A stretch of DNA of 64,000 bases, from positions 56,410 through 120,409 of the forward strand of contig NZ_JAHXBF010000031.1 of assembly GCF_020103695.1 (NCBI RefSeq), given 5' to 3'. The position numbers and the translations under genes are program-made. The notes under the pieces were generated by a model, which searched no databases, had not been told where the DNA came from, and worked only from the letters and a program-made list of their open reading frames with translations. Each line of letters begins with the position of its first letter. Positions within the stretch are counted from its first letter, which is position 1. Source of the stretch: Hyalangium versicolor. Lineage in GTDB: Bacteria > Myxococcota > Myxococcia > Myxococcales > Myxococcaceae. Shown here in pieces: positions 60,256 to 64,000 of this stretch.

Positions 60256-61002
60256 TCAGCTGAGCGTCACCGGCGGCTTCGGCAGCTCGCTGACCGCAGG
60301 CAGCTCACCCCCGAGCGCCTCGGCCAACTTGCTCACCTGATCCAAGGGAATCCCCTTGATGTCCAGCACCGCCTTGCCCTTCTGGTTGCGCACCGACACC
60401 TTGAGCACCACGCCCGTGCCCCGCGGGAAGCGCTGCGCCACCGCCTCGCTGTACTGCTCGGCCAGCACCAGCGACTCGGACGGCAACGGCTTGGTCGAGG
60501 CAGGCTTGCGCTTGCGCTGCAACGCACGCCGCATCTGATCCACGCTGCACGCACCGAACGGCTGCACGCTCACCTGCCCCTTCTCATCCGGCACCTCGAT
60601 GGGCGTGGGGCCCGGCTCCTCCGCGTTCACCTCCACGTCCGCTGCCTCCTTGTAGCTCAGCAGCAGGTTCAGGCACGTCACGCCGAAGCGCCGAGCCACC
60701 GGCTCGCTGAAGGCTCGCGCTACCGTCCCGTACATGCTCAGCGTCGCCTGCGACAAGTCCGCCAGCTTCTTGCTGAAGTACTCCCGCGCGTCCTTGTACC
60801 CCGCCTTCTCCGCCATCCGCTTGTCCACGATGTGGTTATAGAGCTGCCCCATGCGGTGGTAGTTGCTGTTGCCCTGCGCCATCAGCTGCAGCAGCTCGCT
60901 GCCCAACTGATCCAGCGTGGCATCCTCCGGGATGGTGGAGCTGGCGACCGCGCCCTGCCCAGTGCCGCGAGTGACATCCTTGAACTTCAACAGATTGAAC
61001 AT
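60256..61002 (-). CDS. Hypothetical cytoplasmic protein
   Basis: The frame is open to 61188, but the ATG at 61002 (MFNLLKFKDVTRGTG) follows GGGGAGAAACACCC, giving 248 residues. The N-terminal about 130 residues are helical (LGSELLQLMAQGNSNYHRMG, AGYKDAREYFSKKLADLSQA). The C-terminal half has a charged linker (RALQRKRKPASTKPLP) and a beta-rich end (GTGVVLKVSVRNQKGKAVLD). The YKDAREYFSKKLADLSQATL segment resembles helical modules of DNA-associated proteins, but I do not recognise the family. Two inverted repeats lie upstream (61139-61168, 61297-61320) and may control it. Confidence 0.72.
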   Translation of the reverse strand: MFNLLKFKDVTRGTGQGAVASSTIPEDATLDQLGSELLQLMAQGNSNYHRMGQLYNHIVDKRMAEKAGYKDAREYFSKKLADLSQATLSMYGTVARAFSEPVARRFGVTCLNLLLSYKEAADVEVNAEEPGPTPIEVPDEKGQVSVQPFGACSVDQMRRALQRKRKPASTKPLPSESLVLAEQYSEAVAQRFPRGTGVVLKVSVRNQKGKAVLDIKGIPLDQVSKLAEALGGELPAVSELPKPPVTLS

Positions 61003-61138
61003 GGGTGTTTCTCCCCCTGGGAACGCACCATGCGTCCCGGCCGCTTGATGTTGCGGTTGCGCCTCCCCAAAGCACACGGCGCGCCAACCCCTGGCTTCTT
61101 GCGGAAACAGGCACTTACGCCAACGGACCTCCGGGGAC

Positions 61139-61168
61139 CGTCCGCGTCCGCGGACGATTCGTCCGCGT
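61139..61168. promoter_or_regulatory. Inverted repeat CGTCCGCG-N2-CGCGGACG
   Basis: CGTCCGCG (61139-61146) and CGCGGACG (61149-61156) form a palindrome, and the right arm pairs again with CGTCCGCG at 61160-61167. The element lies 137 bases upstream of the start of the minus-strand gene. The same core recurs at 61297-61320. Confidence 0.45.
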
Positions 61169-61296
61169 TGGGAGACGGTGCCCTTCAAAAGCGGAGAGAT
61201 TCCGCGTGCTTACGGAGGCGCAGCCCCAAACGCCGCACGCACGTGGTGTGATAAGCCATTGAGTTGTCGAGGGTGCGCCGCCCGCCTCAAGACAAC

Positions 61297-61320
61297 CACC
61301 GTCCGCGTTCGCGGACGGTG
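61297..61320. promoter_or_regulatory. Perfect 11-bp inverted repeat, second copy of the CGTCCGCG element
   Basis: CACCGTCCGCG (61297-61307) and CGCGGACGGTG (61310-61320) are exact reverse complements with a TT spacer. With the element at 61139 this gives two sites for one presumed regulator in the same intergenic region. Confidence 0.5.
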
Positions 61321-61332
61321 CTGCCGCTCGCC

Positions 61333-61607
61333 ACTTCTGACGCCGTCAGAAGTTCTCACGCACCGCCTCCGCCCGGATGCCCCACCCCACGCTCCACTTC
61401 TGACGCCGTCAGGAGTCGCGCTCACCGCATCTCTCCCGGTGGCCCTGCCCCCCCTGTGCCCACTTCTGACGCCGTCAGAAGTTCTCACGCACCCCATCTC
61501 TGGGGAGGGCCCACCCCACGCGCCACTTCTGACGCCGTCAGAAGTTCTCACGCACCCCATCTCTGGGGAGGCCCACCCCACGCGCCACTCCTGACGCCGT
61601 CAGAAGT
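61333..61607. repeat. Array of five phased 21-bp palindromes
   Basis: The palindrome ACTTCTGACGCCGTCAGAAGT occurs at 61333-61353, 61396-61416, 61462-61482, 61525-61545 and 61587-61607; copies 2 and 5 each have one changed arm base. Start-to-start distances are 63, 66, 63 and 62 bp, close to six helical turns. Spacer DNA is also repeated (TCTCACGCACCCCATCTCTG), so the unit is a tandem repeat of about 63 bp. The last copy ends 47 bases before the ATG of the FHA-sigma-54 gene. Confidence 0.85.
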
Positions 61608-61654
61608 CGCCGATCACCGCATCGCATGGGAGGGGGCCCTGCTGAGGAGGCGTC

Positions 61655-63111
61655 ATGCCGGAGTTGGTGTTCTTTCGCCGGGGGGAGGAAGTGCTTCGCG
61701 TCGCGCTCGAGCGACAGCGCCTGGTGCTCGGCCGCGCACAGGACAGTGACATCGTCATCCCGGATCCCCACGTCAGCCGCCAGCACGTGGCGCTCCTGCT
61801 CGACGGCTCCCGCTGCCTGCTGGAGGACCTGTCCGGCCAGGGCACCGTGGTGGCCGGCAAGCCCCTGCGGCGCGGCGAGCTGACCGATGGGGCCGATCTG
61901 CAACTGGGCCAGTGGCGCGCACTGTTCCGCGAGCGCAGCCCCACAGGGAACTCGGCGGCCACCCGCCCCGGCCTCCTCACAGAGCTCCACGCTCACGAGT
62001 CCACCGAGGACTTGCGGCTCCCTGTCCAGCTGCGCGTGAAGCACGGCTCCACCGAAACCCTCTACATCCCTGGCACTGCCAGCTTCACCGTGGGCAAGGA
62101 CCCGGGCAATGACCTGGTCCTCCAGGACCGCTTCATCTCCGGCCGGCACCTTCAGGTGACGCGCAGCGAGGCGGGCTTCCACGTGCGGGATTTGAACTCC
62201 ACCAACGGGACGTTCCTCAACGGAGTGCGCCTGTTCGAGGCCGAGCTCCCGCTGAACACCACAGTGCACGTGGGCGAGACCGAGCTGTTCTTCGAGCCGC
62301 TGTCCCAGCGACAACCACAGGCAACCTTCCACGGCATCGTCGGGACGGACCCGGCGGTGCGGCAGTTGGTGGAGCTCATCCAGCGCGTGGCGCCCTCCCC
62401 TACCGCCGTGACGGTGCTGGGCGAGTCCGGAACCGGCAAGGAGCTGGTGGCCCGAGCGCTGCATGAGTGCTCGCCCCGAGCGGGGCAGGCCTTCATCCCC
62501 GTCAACTGCGCGGCGCTCTCTCCTGCGCTCATGGAGAGCGAGCTGTTCGGCCACGAGAAGGGTTCCTTCACCGGCGCGGACTCCAAGCGCAAGGGTGCCT
62601 TCGAGGAGGCCAACGGGGGCACCCTCTTCCTGGACGAGGTGGGCGAGCTGCCGCTGGAGCTGCAGGCCAAGCTGCTGCGTGTGCTGGAGAACGGAGAGGT
62701 CAAGCCCGTGGGCTCCATGCGCCGCAGGGGTTGGCTCCGAGGTTCACTCCGGCCGCGCTCGCCAGGCTTCAGCAGCACTCCTGGCCGGGCAACATCCGAG
62801 AGTTGCGCAACGTGGTGTGCCGCGCGTTGCTCGTGCGCCAGGGGCCGCAATTGGACGAGAGCGCCATCCTCTTCGAGCAGGAGTTCCACCGCGCCCCTGA
62901 GGACACGGGCACCCCGCAGCTCGAGCTCCCCGAGGGCGTCACCCTGGAGCAGATGATGCTGCGAGTGGAGCGACAGCTCATCGAGAACACCTTGCGCCGC
63001 TGCCACTTCCACAAGGACCGCGCCGCCAAGGAGCTGGGGCTGGCCCGCTCCTCCCTCTTCAAGCGGCTCAAGCTGTGGGGTCTCAGCGCGGAGGAGGACG
63101 GAGCCAACTGA
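61655..63111 (+). pseudogene. FHA-FHA-sigma-54 activator with internal deletion and frameshift
   Basis: The ATG follows GAGGAGGCGTC. The first frame encodes two FHA domains (about 1-95: VLGRAQDSDIVIPDPHVSRQ; about 125-225: GKDPGNDLVL, STNGTFLNG) and the front of a sigma-54 AAA domain: Walker A GESGTGKE, loop EKGSFTGADS, and Walker B GGTLFLDEVGEL, up to KPVGSMR (about 356). From about 62720 the conserved sequence continues in another frame (LAPRFTPAALARLQQH, WPGNIRELRNVV, HTH RAAKELGLARSSLFKRLK, stop 63111). About 70 residues normally lying between (sensor 1, RFREDLYYRL, LPPLRER) are absent. The unfixed frame ends at 62956 with an unrelated tail. The protein cannot be a working activator unless the loss is an assembly error. 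Confidence 0.85.
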
Positions 63112-63162
63112 GCACCCACGATGCGCATCTGCTAGGGTGGTAACCCAGGAGATTCTGTTCCC

Positions 63163-63990
63163 TTGGTCCTACCCATGACGTGGTCTCGCGTTGCACTCGG
63201 CTTCCTGGTGGCGAGCACGGCCGCCGCCCAACCCCAGCTCCCCGCCCGGCAACGGCAGGATCGGCGCGCCGTGCTGCCCACCACTCCCGCCGAGCCCGTC
63301 CTCGAGGTGTACGTAGCCGCGGGCAACCTCACCACGGTGGCCTTCAACGGCCCCCTGGACCGCGACAGCCTCACCGTGGACCGGACACGCTTCAAGTGGT
63401 TGGACGTGGGCGACAACACCCTCGCCCTGGAGCCCATCGTGGATCTGAGCCCCAGCGAGCGGCTCATCCTCCAGGTGGGCTTCAAGGACAAGGCCCTGCC
63501 GACCAAGGCTGTCCTCGCGGTGCTCACCAAGATGGATGTCACGGACGGGAAGGTGGAGGTGGATCGGCGGGCCAACACCCCCGAGGCCCTGCTCGCGGCC
63601 CTCATGCAGAAGAATGTGGAGTTGGAGGAACTCAAGGCCCGGTGCACGGAGCCAGGGCCTGCCGGCCTCGTCTTCTCTGGGTGGCTCAAAACAGACACGC
63701 GGGGGATGAATCTCAAGGTGAGCGCACCCTCCCTGGGCTCCATGGGTCTGGAAGCGATTGATGCCAATGCCTATCAGGGGAACCCCTCGACGCTGGTGGC
63801 CATCCAGTTGAAGAACCCACCGGGCCAGAAGCTCTGGGCACCAGGGACCGTGCGACTGACGGGCCTGCCAGGGGCACCGGTAAGGGGCCGCGCAGGAATA
63901 AAGTTTCAGTTTGCGGGTGCCCGAGATCGTGCCCATCAATGTAGGCATGGACCTGGAGGAAGTCATCGCGGCGAAGTACCAAGCGCTTGA
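63163..63990 (+). CDS. DUF2381 (TIGR02268) family protein with replaced 3' end
   Basis: The TTG start at 63163 has AGGAG upstream; an ATG at 63175 is an alternative. A signal peptide (WSRVALGFLVASTAAAQ) and the DUF2381 N-domain are clear (LEVYVAAGNLTTVAFNG, LEPIVDLSPSERLILQVGFK). A short coiled coil follows (LLAALMQKNVELEELKARC), then SLGSMGLEAIDANAYQGNPS. Family resemblance holds to about VRLTGLPGAPV (63880), after which the frame continues into unrelated sequence and stops at 63990. Another frame looks more protein-like from 63911 on. The gene is probably truncated by a rearrangement at about 63,885. Confidence 0.75.
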   Translation: MVLPMTWSRVALGFLVASTAAAQPQLPARQRQDRRAVLPTTPAEPVLEVYVAAGNLTTVAFNGPLDRDSLTVDRTRFKWLDVGDNTLALEPIVDLSPSERLILQVGFKDKALPTKAVLAVLTKMDVTDGKVEVDRRANTPEALLAALMQKNVELEELKARCTEPGPAGLVFSGWLKTDTRGMNLKVSAPSLGSMGLEAIDANAYQGNPSTLVAIQLKNPPGQKLWAPGTVRLTGLPGAPVRGRAGIKFQFAGARDRAHQCRHGPGGSHRGEVPSA

Positions 63991-64000
63991 GAGCGGACTT
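63911..64000 (+). CDS. Start of an unidentified gene at the window edge (partial)
   Basis: A frame opening after a TAA at 63899 reads LRVPEIVPINVGMDLEEVIA and continues AKYQALESGL to the window end. TTG (63911), GTG (63917) and ATG (63947) are possible starts; AGGA lies 13 bases before the TTG. The composition is typical of a genuine helix, but 30 residues are too few to name a family. It overlaps the out-of-frame tail of the DUF2381 gene. Confidence 0.4.
   Translation, partial: MRVPEIVPINVGMDLEEVIAAKYQALESGL

Noticed and set aside
61333..61607. CRISPR array
   Set aside because: The spacing is regular, but the intervening spacers are near-identical repeats rather than unique spacers, and no cas genes are present.

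Overview
The window looks like a chromosomal segment of a high-GC myxobacterium (Myxococcota, most likely suborder Cystobacterineae). The pointers are Ser/Thr protein kinases with unusual domain fusions, FHA-containing sigma-54 activators, a PilT-type motor ATPase, MopE-like metal-binding-motif lipoproteins and two members of the myxobacterial paralogous family DUF2381 (TIGR02268). This placement comes from gene content and GC-rich codon use, not from a database search. I saw no rRNA, tRNA, CRISPR array or intact insertion sequence.

Layout. 1-5.8 kb: a partial FAD amine oxidase, a hemerythrin protein, a Sel1-repeat lipoprotein and a two-gene operon ending in a PilT-like ATPase. 5.8-13 kb (minus): a membrane protein with an internal duplication, a DyP peroxidase and a giant kinase/cyclase-like/ATPase/TPR protein. 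13-15.2 kb: a secreted prolyl oligopeptidase. 15.2-30.3 kb is accessory and rearranged. It has a 58-codon membrane peptide missed by ordinary ORF size cut-offs, a segmental duplication of a kinase - DUF2381 - Ig-lipoprotein - gabT block (copy A at 16.3-18.2 kb decayed, copy B at 24.4-30.3 kb intact), a HEAT-repeat/NACHT NTPase lying exactly between two fragments of a gabT 3' end, and a pseudokinase overlapping an Xre-type regulator.

29-35.8 kb (minus): a complete polyamine locus, ydcS-ydcT-ydcU-ydcV (ABC importer), patD (aminobutyraldehyde dehydrogenase) and gabT. Together they import putrescine-like substrates and convert the derived aldehyde to GABA and then succinate semialdehyde. 35.9-38.6 kb: a MopE-like lipoprotein and a MaoC-type hydratase. 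38.6-42.9 kb: a small island carrying an AAA ATPase plus subtilisin-like protease pair that matches the IetAS anti-phage system, flanked by remnants of mobile-element-type genes.

42.9-55.6 kb: mostly metabolic and housekeeping-like genes, including an AraC regulator divergent from a methyltransferase, a TPR protein, a single-chain PheRS-like protein, a peptidoglycan amidase, two SDRs, a CrtI-like oxidoreductase, a membrane phosphoesterase, three hotdog or transhydrogenase enzymes. 55.6-64 kb: FHA signalling genes (FHA plus degenerate J-domain; FHA-sigma-54 activator; a second, broken FHA-FHA-sigma-54 activator), a TIGR02757 protein, a proline-tailed lipoprotein, an intergenic region with five helically phased 21-bp palindromes, and a DUF2381 gene whose 3' end is replaced at the window edge.

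The most interesting items are the HEAT-NACHT cassette between gabT pieces, the IetAS island, the decayed duplication, the phased palindrome array upstream of the broken activator, and several signalling proteins with lost catalytic residues (pseudokinase, cyclase-like domain, QPD J-domain).
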